In this document: piece by piece, positions 26,761 to 35,743 of the stretch
How the letters are laid out: the number at the start of each line of letters is the position of its first letter
Position numbering within the stretch: the first letter of the stretch is position 1
NCBI GenBank assembly: GCA_021810045.1
Contig: JAJZJR010000012.1
Location: 1-62,684, forward strand
Direction of reading: 5' to 3'
Source: Thermoplasmata archaeon
Lineage (GTDB): Archaea; Thermoplasmatota; Thermoplasmata; Thermoplasmatales; Thermoplasmataceae
Length of the DNA stretch: 62,684 nt
Notes under the pieces: generated by a model
The model's input: only the letters and a program-made list of their open reading frames with translations
The model's database searches: none
What the model was told of the DNA's origin: nothing
Translations under genes and position numbers: made by a program

Positions 26761-28758
26761 ATGAGTAATAAAGTGGCTGGCAATAGTGAAAATTCAGGAA
26801 AATTATCCAGGTTCTCAGTTGAATACATGGACACTTCCGCAAACCCCCTTACAGATTTTTATTCATATGCCGCAGGGAGATGGATCTCAAATAATCCTGT
26901 TCCTTCTGACAAGTCATCATGGGGTTCCTTCCAGGAACTGATGGAAAGGAACCTGGAGAATCTTGGAGTCATCCTGAAGGAATGCATGGAGATATCAAAA
27001 AACACTGATTCAGGAATAGAGGCCAAGCTTGGCAGGTTCTACTCTTCTGTAATGGACAGAGAAGCCATCGAAGCCGCTGGCCTGAACCCAATCCAGGGAT
27101 ACCTGGACAGGCTGGAAAAAGTTACATCCATGCAGGAATTGAGGGATTATCTTGTTTTCCTCCACAGGTCTGGTATAGGATCTCTTTTCAGTTCATATTC
27201 CAGTCCGGACAGGAAGAACAGTGAAGTGTACGCGTTCTACCTGGCACAGGGAGGATTGGGTCTTCCCAACAGGGATTATTACCTTACTGAAAATTACAAA
27301 GAAATAAGGGATTATTATGCAGGCCACATTGAGCGTGTCTATGACATAATCGGCGTGGAAGCTGGAGAAGCAAGGAAAATCTCTGAACAGATACTTAAAT
27401 TTGAGACAGAGATTGCCCAAAACAGCAGGGCTCCTGCCGAGCTCAGGGATGCTGAGAAAAACTACAATCCCGTATCTTTCCAGGCTCTAGAGGAGAAATA
27501 TCCAGAACTTTCGCTGAAATCATACATACTCGGCCTTTCCATCCCGGAAGTGGATAAGGTCATAATTGGCCAGCCTGAATATTTCTCATATCTTGAAACC
27601 ATCTTCAGGGAAGAGAACCTTCCGGTTCTAAAGCAATATCTCCATTGGGTTATACTCAACTCTTCCTCGCCGTTTCTGTTTTCAAAGCTTGAGGACGAGC
27701 ATTTTGACATGTATAACCGCAAGCTGAGGGGCCAGGAGGTTCCTGAGCCAAGATGGAAGACGGCAGTTCATGCCGTCGATGGACTCCTTGGTGAAGCCCT
27801 TGGTGAAATTTATGTAAAAAAGCACTTCGGGGAAGATTCAAGAAAAGGCATGGAAACACTCATCAGTGACATAAGACAGGTTTTTGTGGGGCGGCTTAAA
27901 AGTCTTCCATGGATGGGAGATGCAACAAAGGAACAGGCACTTAATAAATTTGAGAAATTCAGGGCAAAAATAGGACACCCTGATGTTTTCAGGGATTACT
28001 CATCGGTTGAGATCCGTGAGAAGGATTTCGCAGGCAATGTAAGGAGAGCAGTGGAATTCGAGGTTCGCAGGACTCTTGACAGGATTGGAAAAAAGGTTGA
28101 CAGGAATGAATGGTTCATGACACCTCCGACTGTGAACGCATACTTCTCTCCACCTGATAATGAGATTGTGTTTCCGGCAGGCATACTCCAGCCCCCATTC
28201 TTTGATCCCGAGATGGACGACGCAGTCAATTACGGAGCCATAGGTGCTGTTATATCACATGAGATAACCCATGGATATGACGATCAGGGAAGGCGATACG
28301 ATCTCCATGGAAACCTTAAGGACTGGTGGACTGATGAAGACAGGACGAATTTCCTGGAGAGAGCAAAGGAACTCGTAGAACTGTATTCCTCCCTTGAAGT
28401 TTATCCCGGTTTCAGGGTAAACGGTGAACTTACCCTGGGCGAAAACATAGCCGACCTGGGAGGAGTGAGTATCGCATACGAGGCATTACAGAAACATCTT
28501 GAAAAGAACCCAGGCATGAGAAAGACAGTTGATGGCCTTACGCCCGAACAGAGATTTTTCATCTCCTGGGCACAGATATGGAAATCAAACCAGAAGGAAC
28601 AGCATGCCAAGATGCTCATCTCCATTGACCCTCACTCGCCAAACAGGTTCAGGGCAACAATACCTGTATACAATCACCAGGACTTCGAGAAGACTTTCGC
28701 GGTTGATGGTGTTGAAAATAACAGCAATGGCGGGAAAAAGAAAATTGGGTTGTGGTAA
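26761..28758 (+). CDS. M13 family metallopeptidase (neprilysin-like)
   Basis: A 665-residue zinc peptidase. The zinc motif HEITH is at about residues 499-503 within AVISHEITHGYDDQG, the third ligand Glu lies in GENIADLGG (about 560), and VNAYFSPPDNEIVFPAGI gives the substrate-binding NAY motif (VNAY here). The N-terminal half is the helical lid domain (NPLTDFYSYAAGRWI). No signal peptide or membrane anchor is visible, unlike animal neprilysins, so it probably degrades peptides in the cytoplasm. It stands alone with its own promoter and converges on the arginase-family pseudogene 7 bp away. Confidence 0.94.
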   Translation: MSNKVAGNSENSGKLSRFSVEYMDTSANPLTDFYSYAAGRWISNNPVPSDKSSWGSFQELMERNLENLGVILKECMEISKNTDSGIEAKLGRFYSSVMDREAIEAAGLNPIQGYLDRLEKVTSMQELRDYLVFLHRSGIGSLFSSYSSPDRKNSEVYAFYLAQGGLGLPNRDYYLTENYKEIRDYYAGHIERVYDIIGVEAGEARKISEQILKFETEIAQNSRAPAELRDAEKNYNPVSFQALEEKYPELSLKSYILGLSIPEVDKVIIGQPEYFSYLETIFREENLPVLKQYLHWVILNSSSPFLFSKLEDEHFDMYNRKLRGQEVPEPRWKTAVHAVDGLLGEALGEIYVKKHFGEDSRKGMETLISDIRQVFVGRLKSLPWMGDATKEQALNKFEKFRAKIGHPDVFRDYSSVEIREKDFAGNVRRAVEFEVRRTLDRIGKKVDRNEWFMTPPTVNAYFSPPDNEIVFPAGILQPPFFDPEMDDAVNYGAIGAVISHEITHGYDDQGRRYDLHGNLKDWWTDEDRTNFLERAKELVELYSSLEVYPGFRVNGELTLGENIADLGGVSIAYEALQKHLEKNPGMRKTVDGLTPEQRFFISWAQIWKSNQKEQHAKMLISIDPHSPNRFRATIPVYNHQDFEKTFAVDGVENNSNGGKKKIGLW

Positions 28759-28765
28759 GGCATTT

Positions 28766-29702
28766 TCAACTTTCAAAAGCCACTGCAACCACATCCATTA
28801 ATTTTTCAACAAACCTGCGTATGGTGGAGCCATCCTCTTCTCCATGGTAAGGATTCAATTCTGTAATTGTCAGTGCAACCCAGTTTGGCGATCTTAAGAA
28901 AACATGGAGAACAGCAAGTAATTGGTCAAAAAGCAATCCTCTCTTCCTGCAGTTTTCAGCCAGCGGGAGATCATTGGCATTGAGCACATCCAGATCAACA
29001 TGAATCAGGAGGCGATCAAAATTCTTCGCCCAGCCCTCAACCACAGAACTCGCAGCTTTTATTGGATCTGACACCACCTGATCGAATGGCACTTCCTTTA
29101 TTCCCATTTTTTCAATGATGTCCCGTTCAAATGGAAGGGAATTATCATTGGAGAAAAATAGGATCTGGTCTGAATTTGCCAGTGGGACTCTTCCTGCAAA
29201 TCCTGCCACTTCGGGAATCACACCGTCCACATTCAGCATATGGGCTACACCCATCCAGTCCATGGCACCTGCATCTTCTCCTGTGCTTTCAGGGATGTTC
29301 AAATCTGTATCAAGATCGATATACACAAGCCCAAACCTTTTCAGTTTTTTCCGTTGCCCCCGCGAAGGTACCAAGCTCAACTGAACAGTCTCCTCCAAGC
29401 ACAAGAACCCTGGATCCGGAATCAAGTATTGTCTCAACCCTTTTAGAAAGCGACCTTGCAACAAGAGCCACTTTGTCATAGTTCATAGCCTTGGGATTTG
29501 CCTTGTCAATGCTCCATCTGTAACCTGCTATATCCCCCTGATCCTCGCATCTGATACCCCGATCAAGAAGATCCCTTACCAGTCCCGCAACCCTCAATGC
29601 GTTAGGGGCTTTTTCCTGTCCAGGCCCGTATGCAGCCACACTGGAAGGTGTTCCGATAATAGTCAATGTTTTCCTGCTTTTGTCATCAACGTTGTTATCC
29701 AT
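28766..29702 (-). pseudogene. arginase/agmatinase-family gene with a single-base frameshift
   Basis: The 5' part (from ATG 29702) reads through VLGGDCSVELGTFAGATEK, and the rest continues in another frame as KLKRFGLVYIDLDTDLNIP to the stop at 28766. The two overlap at a run of six T (plus strand 29345-29350). Removing one base from that run joins them into about 311 residues, the normal ureohydrolase size. Ligand motifs are unusual: GGDCS for GGDHS and IDLDTD for the usual DAHxD, while HVDLDVLN keeps the last Asp pair. It is either a recently inactivated gene or a homopolymer sequencing error. Confidence 0.8.
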
Positions 29703-30024
29703 GAATTATTCACTAAAAAATGAATCATTATTTTTGTGCCTTCCATGGGCGGTTTATAACACATTTTTTCAACAAAAGATGCCTGGGGAGGCGTTCCAGA
29801 TAGGCATAACCAGCAGTAAATATTTCAATAGGATCTGTCCTCATTCTTTTCTCTATGCAATCATCTTTTCCTGCAAAATTGAAAATATATCCTGGACTTT
29901 GTACATCTTACCACAGAAGATAATGTGAGAATATTTCCGGATGAGTGACGATGATTGGCAGCATTGAAATTATAGTGCAAATGTGAAAAGCTAATTAAGA
30001 ACCCATTCCTTTGTGATTTCCTCA
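29703..30024. other. intergenic, no gene seen
   Basis: This 322-bp gap between two divergent starts holds only short A+T-rich stretches and presumably the two promoters. A spurious frame across 29680-29928 has poor composition. I see no tRNA, repeat or small gene I would defend. Confidence 0.5.
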
Positions 30025-30987
30025 ATGGACAAGAAAAACAGCCACGCCTATATGGGCCTTAAGAAAATTCCGGAACTCCTTGACCTGGAAATCCTCGTTT
30101 CAAGAACCGGAATCGGCGAATCCGATTCAACCTTTATCTGGGCTTCAACATTTATGGCCCCAGAAAGCATTGTAATGCTCGATGGCCAGATGTTTCTCAA
30201 CCTTTTTCTCCCTGAAGGTTCTGAAACTGACCAAGAGAAGAAGATATTCCTGAACAGGGTGGATGCAAAACTACTGGATGGCTTATGGCAGGTCAGGAGG
30301 CGAATGGATCAGCTGAAGGGCGATTACGGTGGCCCATTACAGTTCACTCTCTCCACGTTCAGAACTGCAGTGGTTGACCAGGCATATATCAGGAACGGCA
30401 GGGCCTATGTCCGCCTTCTCATGAATAGTTGTGATTTCGATTTATACTCCAGGCTCATGTTGAGGGCAATAAGGGAAAGAAAGGATTTGAAGATCGAATA
30501 CTTCCGCAAGTCTGAAGGAAAGAATACTAATTACCTTATTCCGGGACTGGAAGAAGATCTGTGTTTTGTTACCATGAAATTTGGAACAGGCAACCAAATC
30601 TCCCCCTCATATGAAGAGGATGACCAGTTCTTCTTCATAATGGCCAATTTTGTGGAAGGTGGTGTCAAGACCATAGGCCGCACAAAAAGTGGCTCTGTTC
30701 CGCAAATCCTGCTGCCGGAAGAAGTATCAAATCCTGCAGAAAATGTTTACACATTCAAGACAAACAATAAATTTGTCCTGTCACTGATGAGGCAAATTGC
30801 TTATCAGTATGCCGTAATATTCGGCTTTTATGGAACAATAAGCAAAGATAGTGCTTCATTGACAGCAGCGATTCCAAAAGAACAGGTTCAGTTTTTCCTC
30901 AAGATCCTTGCATCTGTATCCGAAGAAAACGGTGACTGTACCCCATTGGTCACTGAAATAATGTCAATAAAAGATTTTCAGGATTGA
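30025..30987 (+). CDS. protein of unknown function
   Basis: A soluble protein of about 320 residues with no motif I recognise. The middle third has alternating hydrophobic strands (RAYVRLLMNSCDFDLYSRLM) and the C-terminal third is helix-rich and basic. The frame opens at GTG 30013, but ATG 30025 (MDKKNSHAYM) is the more natural start. Codon use fits the chromosome. No neighbour suggests a role. Confidence 0.6.
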   Translation: MDKKNSHAYMGLKKIPELLDLEILVSRTGIGESDSTFIWASTFMAPESIVMLDGQMFLNLFLPEGSETDQEKKIFLNRVDAKLLDGLWQVRRRMDQLKGDYGGPLQFTLSTFRTAVVDQAYIRNGRAYVRLLMNSCDFDLYSRLMLRAIRERKDLKIEYFRKSEGKNTNYLIPGLEEDLCFVTMKFGTGNQISPSYEEDDQFFFIMANFVEGGVKTIGRTKSGSVPQILLPEEVSNPAENVYTFKTNNKFVLSLMRQIAYQYAVIFGFYGTISKDSASLTAAIPKEQVQFFLKILASVSEENGDCTPLVTEIMSIKDFQD

Positions 30988-31015
30988 ATGACAGAGCTAT
31001 TGGATAGTAATCACA

Positions 31016-31201
31016 TCATGATTCTTTGGTCTGTTTTCTCCACGATAGTATGAGAAATAAAAGTGATACAAGAAGGAAAAGAACTCCAGCCTTGCCGGTT
31101 TCATTCTTTTCGTCGTTTACGGCAGTGGGATTGAGGCCACAATCAATACTGGGCATTCGTTCAAAAGCTATCGGGCTGGATTTGTTGTTTATGGCTAACA
31201 T
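31016..31201 (-). CDS. possible small C-terminally anchored protein
   Basis: This 61-codon frame ends with KAGVLFLLVSLLFLILSWRK, a single membrane helix followed by a charged tail, as in archaeal surface proteins with a C-terminal anchor. It could be a small membrane protein or the remnant of a larger surface-protein gene. No upstream signal or domain supports it, and an overlapping plus-strand frame of similar length exists. Confidence 0.25.
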   Translation of the reverse strand: MLAINNKSSPIAFERMPSIDCGLNPTAVNDEKNETGKAGVLFLLVSLLFLILSWRKQTKES

Positions 31202-31270
31202 ATTAGGGATAAATGGAAAAAGAGAGACTTATGAAACAGGTGCTGACACATCAGCAGAGCACATATGCTC

Positions 31271-31729
31271 TTACTTCAGAGGAATATATACATACAACTC
31301 TTTCTGGCTCCTGTAGTATTCCACACTGAACCTGCTTTCGTCAATCATGGTTTCATTCCTTTGTGCCATCTCCCCGAAAATATCCGGCAACCCCTCAATG
31401 TTATCTCCGTCCCATTTGGATGACCAGTCCCTTATTACTTCACGATCGTACCTGCCCGCTTCAAACACAACTTCAGAAAGTCCCAGTTTTTCAGGCTCAT
31501 CGCCTGCTTCCACACGCACACATGCAAAATACTCCTCCTTTCCATTCTCCATCCTGGAGAGCCCGTAGAATCTCCGCCCCTTAAGTGATCCAATTCTCTT
31601 TTCAAGTTCATCAAAGGTTTCTGAAGCACCTGGAATGCCATTGGGTGATTTCAGGCACATAAGTGGCTCGTTCTCCCCTTTCAGGTATATCATGTTACGA
31701 TCCAGACAAACGACTTTATAAAACGTCAC
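31271..31729 (-). CDS. GyrI-like/AraC effector-binding domain protein
   Basis: A 152-residue protein whose C-terminal half (EVIRDWSSKWDGDNIEGLPD, then RFSVEYYRSQKELYVYIPLK) has the pattern of a GyrI-like small-molecule binding domain (SHS2 fold). No DNA-binding domain is present. Stand-alone proteins of this type bind amphipathic or aromatic compounds. It is divergent from a MarR regulator and an MFS pump, which supports a role in response to toxic organics. The two divergent starts are 127 nt apart and share an inverted repeat. Confidence 0.72.
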   Translation of the reverse strand: MTFYKVVCLDRNMIYLKGENEPLMCLKSPNGIPGASETFDELEKRIGSLKGRRFYGLSRMENGKEEYFACVRVEAGDEPEKLGLSEVVFEAGRYDREVIRDWSSKWDGDNIEGLPDIFGEMAQRNETMIDESRFSVEYYRSQKELYVYIPLK

Positions 31730-31793
31730 TCCGAAGAAAGAGTATCAGTCCGGCACATGTGTGTACAGGCGGATCATGAAATGAGTAGGCGTA

Positions 31794-31816
31794 AATAATT
31801 GTCTAATACAATTATT
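31794..31816. promoter_or_regulatory. MarR-type operator (inverted repeat)
   Basis: AATAATTGT (31794-31802) and ACAATTATT (31808-31816) form a perfect 9-bp dyad with a 5-bp spacer, the size and symmetry of MarR sites. It lies just upstream of a TATA-like ACATATAAATAA (about 31822-31833) before the MarR start at 31857, so autorepression is likely. Confidence 0.65.
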
Positions 31817-31856
31817 GTATAAACATATAAATAAACACCATAACTAACTCAGTTCA

Positions 31857-32324
31857 ATGGCTGACAACGATCCAATGAATATTCTGAGAGTCATAACAAG
31901 GAGATTCTCCCAGATTCAGAGAAGAGTTATGGCGTGTTGCTCACCCTCTTCAGAAATCCAGTGCATGATACTTACAGAGCTCTACCATGGGGAATCGCCA
32001 TCTGTCCACGAAATCGCTGACAGAATAGGCAGTGATGACCCATGGGTCAGCAGGATGGTGGAAAGTCTCAGGAAGGATGGTATGTTGACCCGTGAACCTG
32101 ACCCTGATGACAGGAGGTCTGTCAAGGTAAAACTCACCCATAAAGGTCTTTTGCAGGCCAGCAGGCTGCAGGAGACACTCGATGGACAGGCGGAGGCCAT
32201 AATGGCAAAGGTCCCGCCGGATGAAAGGAAGGTATTGCTCGCTTCTCTGGAGAGGCTGGCAGGTGTCCTGGATAACGAATGGCAGAATCCCATGTTTGTC
32301 CTGAAGGACTCCGGAGATGAATAA
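31857..32324 (+). CDS. MarR family transcriptional regulator
   Basis: A 155-residue winged-helix regulator. ILTELYHGESPSVHEIADRI with GSDDPWVSRMVESLRKDGML supplies the recognition helix, followed by the wing REPDPDDRRSVKVKLTHKG. MarR proteins repress genes for efflux or catabolism until they bind a phenolic or similar ligand. It sits 99 nt upstream of an MFS transporter in the same direction, the standard regulator-pump pairing, and has a matching dyad in its promoter. Confidence 0.93.
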   Translation: MADNDPMNILRVITRRFSQIQRRVMACCSPSSEIQCMILTELYHGESPSVHEIADRIGSDDPWVSRMVESLRKDGMLTREPDPDDRRSVKVKLTHKGLLQASRLQETLDGQAEAIMAKVPPDERKVLLASLERLAGVLDNEWQNPMFVLKDSGDE

Positions 32325-32423
32325 AACCTCAGCAGAGGGATATGGCGGAAATGTCCTGTTTCCCTTTATCTGTCCTCCCGGGAATCCGTTGAACCTGCAT
32401 GCTGATGTGCCCATGGTATTTCC

Positions 32424-33647
32424 ATGAACCTTAATCCTGTTATCCTGCGGCTTAGTACCCTCATTTCCATTACAACCTTTGCAGATGTGGCCACACCTCT
32501 TGTCCTTCCATGGTACGGGTACGATCTCGGCCACTCCCTGGCCCTCATGGCTCTCATGTTCATGTCGGAGGCACTGATTCCTGTTGGGACCGGCATCTGG
32601 CTCTCCTCACTCACCAGGAACAGGCCATCAGGCAGGCTGATGAGGTTCGGCCAGGGATTCAGGACCATAATTTTCTCATCTCTCGTAATAGCGCCAATTC
32701 TTGGCCAGGGCTGGATTTTGTGGTTCATGCTTGTGATTGGCTCCGGCCTCAACGGGCTATGCAGCATTCTGTCCGAGGCATCGATTCAATCTGCAATACC
32801 GGGAAACGGGAGCGAGATAACTGTGAACGCAGGAAAGCTGCAACGTGTCAGCACCCTGGTAAAGAGTGCAGGCATTCCAATGGGAGCTGTAATGATCAGT
32901 TTTTTCGGTCCCTCACTAACCATGATTGCACTGGCAGCAGGTGCCGGCATTACTGGCATTATGGGGCCTTACTGGATGCCTTCAAAGGTTCCGGAGGCTG
33001 CACCAGATGCAATGACATCAGACAGGTGGTTCGGGTTCAGGAAACTTTGGAGTATTCCCGCCATCCGTTCACTGTCCCTCCAGGCAATGGTGGGAAACTT
33101 TGGGTATACCATTGTGATGAGTGGTTTTCTTTATTACCTCCTTGATGGGCTTTCACTGGTTTCCCTCGAGGTATCAGTGGTCTACCTGATTATAGCTGCA
33201 GGGAGCGCACTGGGAAGCATAATTGTCGTTCCGCTCCTGCGAAGGTTCACCAGGGGACAGCTTTATCCTGCTTTTCTTACAGGGGGATTCCTTGGCCTGA
33301 TGCTGTTGCAGATAAGGACTCCCATGGCAGCAGCCCTTGGGGAAGGTATTGTTGGCTTATGTGACACCGCCTGGGTGATTCTCAGCATTGGAGTACGCCT
33401 GGAACTCATAAGGAAGGAAGACAGGGCACCAGTACTGGTGGCATCGAGACTGATTTCCAACAGCCTTGTGGCCGTTGCAGGAATAATTGTGGCAATATGG
33501 GGATTATCACTTGGATTTCCGGCTCTCTTTGGCATAGGGGCTGCAGTCAAGGCAATGGAAGCCATAATGGCAAAAACCACTGCTGTTTCAGGCATTGACC
33601 GTGGGTCCTGCTGTGCAAAAACTGCCATGGCACAATCTGCCTCATGA
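32424..33647 (+). CDS. MFS efflux transporter
   Basis: A 407-residue MFS protein with about 12 helices (FADVATPLVLPWYGYDLGHS in helix 1, VAGIIVAIWGLSLGFPALFG near the end). Motif A is weak (TRNRPSGRLMRF). Placed after MarR and opposite a GyrI-like protein, it is likely a drug or organic-solvent exporter controlled by MarR. A short polar tail ends at 33647. Confidence 0.87.
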   Translation: MNLNPVILRLSTLISITTFADVATPLVLPWYGYDLGHSLALMALMFMSEALIPVGTGIWLSSLTRNRPSGRLMRFGQGFRTIIFSSLVIAPILGQGWILWFMLVIGSGLNGLCSILSEASIQSAIPGNGSEITVNAGKLQRVSTLVKSAGIPMGAVMISFFGPSLTMIALAAGAGITGIMGPYWMPSKVPEAAPDAMTSDRWFGFRKLWSIPAIRSLSLQAMVGNFGYTIVMSGFLYYLLDGLSLVSLEVSVVYLIIAAGSALGSIIVVPLLRRFTRGQLYPAFLTGGFLGLMLLQIRTPMAAALGEGIVGLCDTAWVILSIGVRLELIRKEDRAPVLVASRLISNSLVAVAGIIVAIWGLSLGFPALFGIGAAVKAMEAIMAKTTAVSGIDRGSCCAKTAMAQSAS

Positions 33648-33685
33648 AAAAAGAAAAGTCCCAGCCAATCTCGCAGACCGCTAAG

Positions 33686-33720
33686 CCCGGGTTGAACCGG
33701 GAATGCCAGTGCACTGGCAT
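33686..33720. repeat. two adjacent dyads between convergent genes
   Basis: CCCGG-N6-CCGGG (33686-33701) is followed at once by a perfect 18-bp palindrome ATGCCAGTGCACTGGCAT (33703-33720). They lie between the stop of the MFS gene and the stop of etfA. They could act as a two-sided transcription end, a protein site or a processed RNA structure. Confidence 0.5.
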
Positions 33721-33768
33721 CAAATCAGATAAAGTTCCTGTTGATTCTTTCACTCCTGTAGAGGAAAA

Positions 33769-34821
33769 TCAGGTGGTGATTTCCTCTACCTTTTCACCCT
33801 TGAGCTTTTTTATCTCCTTAAGAATAGCAGGAATTGCGTTGTAGACATCATCGTTGATGAAATAATCTGAATACTTCACAATCTCGGCATCAGGATCCGT
33901 GTTTATGGCGATGATAACATCACTCAGCTTCATTCCCACAATATGCTGTGCTTTTCCGGAAATTCCAGCAGCAATGTAGAGTTTCGGCCTGACCACCCTG
34001 CCTGTCTGGCCCACCTGGTGATCCCTCTCTATCCATCCCACATCAACTGCTGGCCGCGATGCTCCAACCACTCCTCCAAGCTCTTCGGCAAGTTCCTGAA
34101 GCATGGAAAAACCTTCTTTCTTTCCAAGGCCAATACCTCCTGATACAACGATGTCCGCTCCCGTGATATCAAACTCCTCTTTTGGCCTGAAACCTATGAT
34201 TTCCTTTCGGATGAGATCAGGATCAACCTTCACCTTTCGTATGTCCATTTCACAGTTCTTTCCATCCACCCTGTCGGGAACCTTGAAAACTCCGGGTCTT
34301 GCTGTAGCCATCTGTGGCCTGTGGTTTTTGCAAAGAATTTCTGCAAGTGTGCTCTCACCGTATACAGGGCGGTTTGCCAGCAGTATCCTCTCCTTGGGAT
34401 CAATGTCTATGACAGTGCAGTCTGCAGTAACGCCAGTTCTGGACTTCACAGCAATTCTTGATGCGAGGTCCCTGCCGTCATGTGTTGCGGCAATAAGGAA
34501 AATATTTGGTTTCTCCTCAGAAATGAATTCAGCTGCATAATGGGCATAGGGCATGGTCTTGAAATCCTCGAGGTCCGGCGACTCTGCACCAAGAACCTTG
34601 TCACAGCCGTATTTTGCAGCTTCTTCTGCCATGGGTTCCAGGTGGTTGCCAATGATGACACACACCAGTTTTTCTCCAACCTTGTCCGCAATCTCTCTTC
34701 CAATGCCGATCATTTCCAGTGAAGACTTTACTACCGATCCCTTCCTTGTTTCAAGGAAAACAAAGACATTCCTGTATTCATCAGGCTTATCTGTGGGAAC
34801 TGCATTTATAAGTCCTGTCAT
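33769..34821 (-). CDS. etfA: electron transfer flavoprotein alpha subunit
   Basis: About 350 residues. The N-terminal domain I (VFVFLETRKGSVVKSSLEMI) is followed by the FAD-binding domain, with DIVVSGGIGLGKKEG, GASRPAVDVGWIERDHQVGQ and KLYIAAGISGKAQHIVGM, and the C-terminal INTDPDAEIVKYSDYFINDD. It carries FAD and passes electrons from acyl-CoA or other dehydrogenases to the quinone pool. The frame extends to 34977, but ATG 34821 overlaps the etfB stop by ATGA coupling and fits the family N-terminus. Confidence 0.95.
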   Translation of the reverse strand: MTGLINAVPTDKPDEYRNVFVFLETRKGSVVKSSLEMIGIGREIADKVGEKLVCVIIGNHLEPMAEEAAKYGCDKVLGAESPDLEDFKTMPYAHYAAEFISEEKPNIFLIAATHDGRDLASRIAVKSRTGVTADCTVIDIDPKERILLANRPVYGESTLAEILCKNHRPQMATARPGVFKVPDRVDGKNCEMDIRKVKVDPDLIRKEIIGFRPKEEFDITGADIVVSGGIGLGKKEGFSMLQELAEELGGVVGASRPAVDVGWIERDHQVGQTGRVVRPKLYIAAGISGKAQHIVGMKLSDVIIAINTDPDAEIVKYSDYFINDDVYNAIPAILKEIKKLKGEKVEEITT

Positions 34822-35621
34822 TGTTCCTTCACCTCCATTTTCAAAACTCCGCTGTCTGAAAGTTCCTTCACCATCTGCCCTATTTCTTCTATGGTGATCC
34901 TCTTCGCGGACCTTTCCTTCTCCTTGATGGTCTTCATGGATCTGACAACTGTGGGTGATCCCTTGAACCCAACCCATTCAGGAGGGATTCCAAGATTCTG
35001 CAGAGTCCATGATTCCACCCCTTTCCTCAGTGCGTCGATCTTTTTCCTTAAAGTCTGCCTTCTGGGGATATTGGAACCAAGCCTCACGGTAATGAGCACC
35101 GGTGGTTTTGCCTTTACAATTTCCACACCATCTTCCAGTTCCCTTTCTCCAATTACATAGCCATCCTCAAATCTGACAGACTGGGTGTATGTGATCTGTT
35201 CAATGCCAAGAAATTCAGCAACTCCTGGTCCCACATGCCCGGTACTGGAATCTGAAGTTTCCTCTCCGGCAAAGATCATATCAAAGTGATCAAGCTTGCT
35301 GATTGCTGCCGCCAGCGTAAGGCCTGTAGGGTAAGTATCCGCACCGGCAAAGGCCCTGTCGGTCAGCAGAATCCCGCGGTCTGCTCCCTTTCCCATACAT
35401 TCCAGGATTGCCTCATCAGCCATGGGTGGCCCCATGGAAACTATTGTGATATGTGCGTCAACCTTGTCCTTGATACTCAGTGCAGCTTCCAGTGCATTGT
35501 CATCGGCAACATTGAGGACGTTTCTGGCCTTCATCCGGTTCAGTGTCTTGGTTACAGGATCGATTTCAACCTCCTGGCTGTCTGGGACCTGTTTTATCAT
35601 TACAACTATTTCAAGTGCCAT
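34818..35621 (-). CDS. etfB: electron transfer flavoprotein beta subunit
   Basis: A 267-residue EtfB. IVVMIKQVPDSQEVEIDPVT opens the protein, NVADDNALEAAL, the adenine-nucleotide region AGEETSDSSTGHVGPGVAE and the late signature block LEDGVEIVKAKPPVLITVRL are all present. It forms the heterodimer with EtfA encoded immediately downstream (4-bp overlap). The AMP site distinguishes a classic ETF from bifurcating types, which I cannot separate by eye. Confidence 0.95.
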   Translation of the reverse strand: MALEIVVMIKQVPDSQEVEIDPVTKTLNRMKARNVLNVADDNALEAALSIKDKVDAHITIVSMGPPMADEAILECMGKGADRGILLTDRAFAGADTYPTGLTLAAAISKLDHFDMIFAGEETSDSSTGHVGPGVAEFLGIEQITYTQSVRFEDGYVIGERELEDGVEIVKAKPPVLITVRLGSNIPRRQTLRKKIDALRKGVESWTLQNLGIPPEWVGFKGSPTVVRSMKTIKEKERSAKRITIEEIGQMVKELSDSGVLKMEVKEQ

Positions 35622-35743
35622 AAAATCGCCTTTATCTATACCATTCAGACTACCTGACCGCCACTTATAAGGCTAGCAACTGAAATTTTAGGGTTCACCC
35701 ATGGGTCCGGCATCCCGGTGTAGAAATAATCTGCCGCATTGAC

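Noticed and set aside
29680-29928. 82-codon plus-strand frame in the gap upstream of the unknown 30-kb gene
   Set aside because: Composition is unlike neighbours (many Cys, Phe, Ile), no ribosome site, and it overlaps the start of the arginase-family gene.
31026-31316. 96-codon plus-strand frame opposite the GyrI-like gene end
   Set aside because: Overlaps other candidate coding sequence on the minus strand and shows no domain or start signal.
34822-34977. N-terminal extension of etfA
   Set aside because: It lies inside etfB in another frame; the peptide is His/Glu/Arg-rich and unlike EtfA. The ATGA-coupled ATG 34821 is the start.
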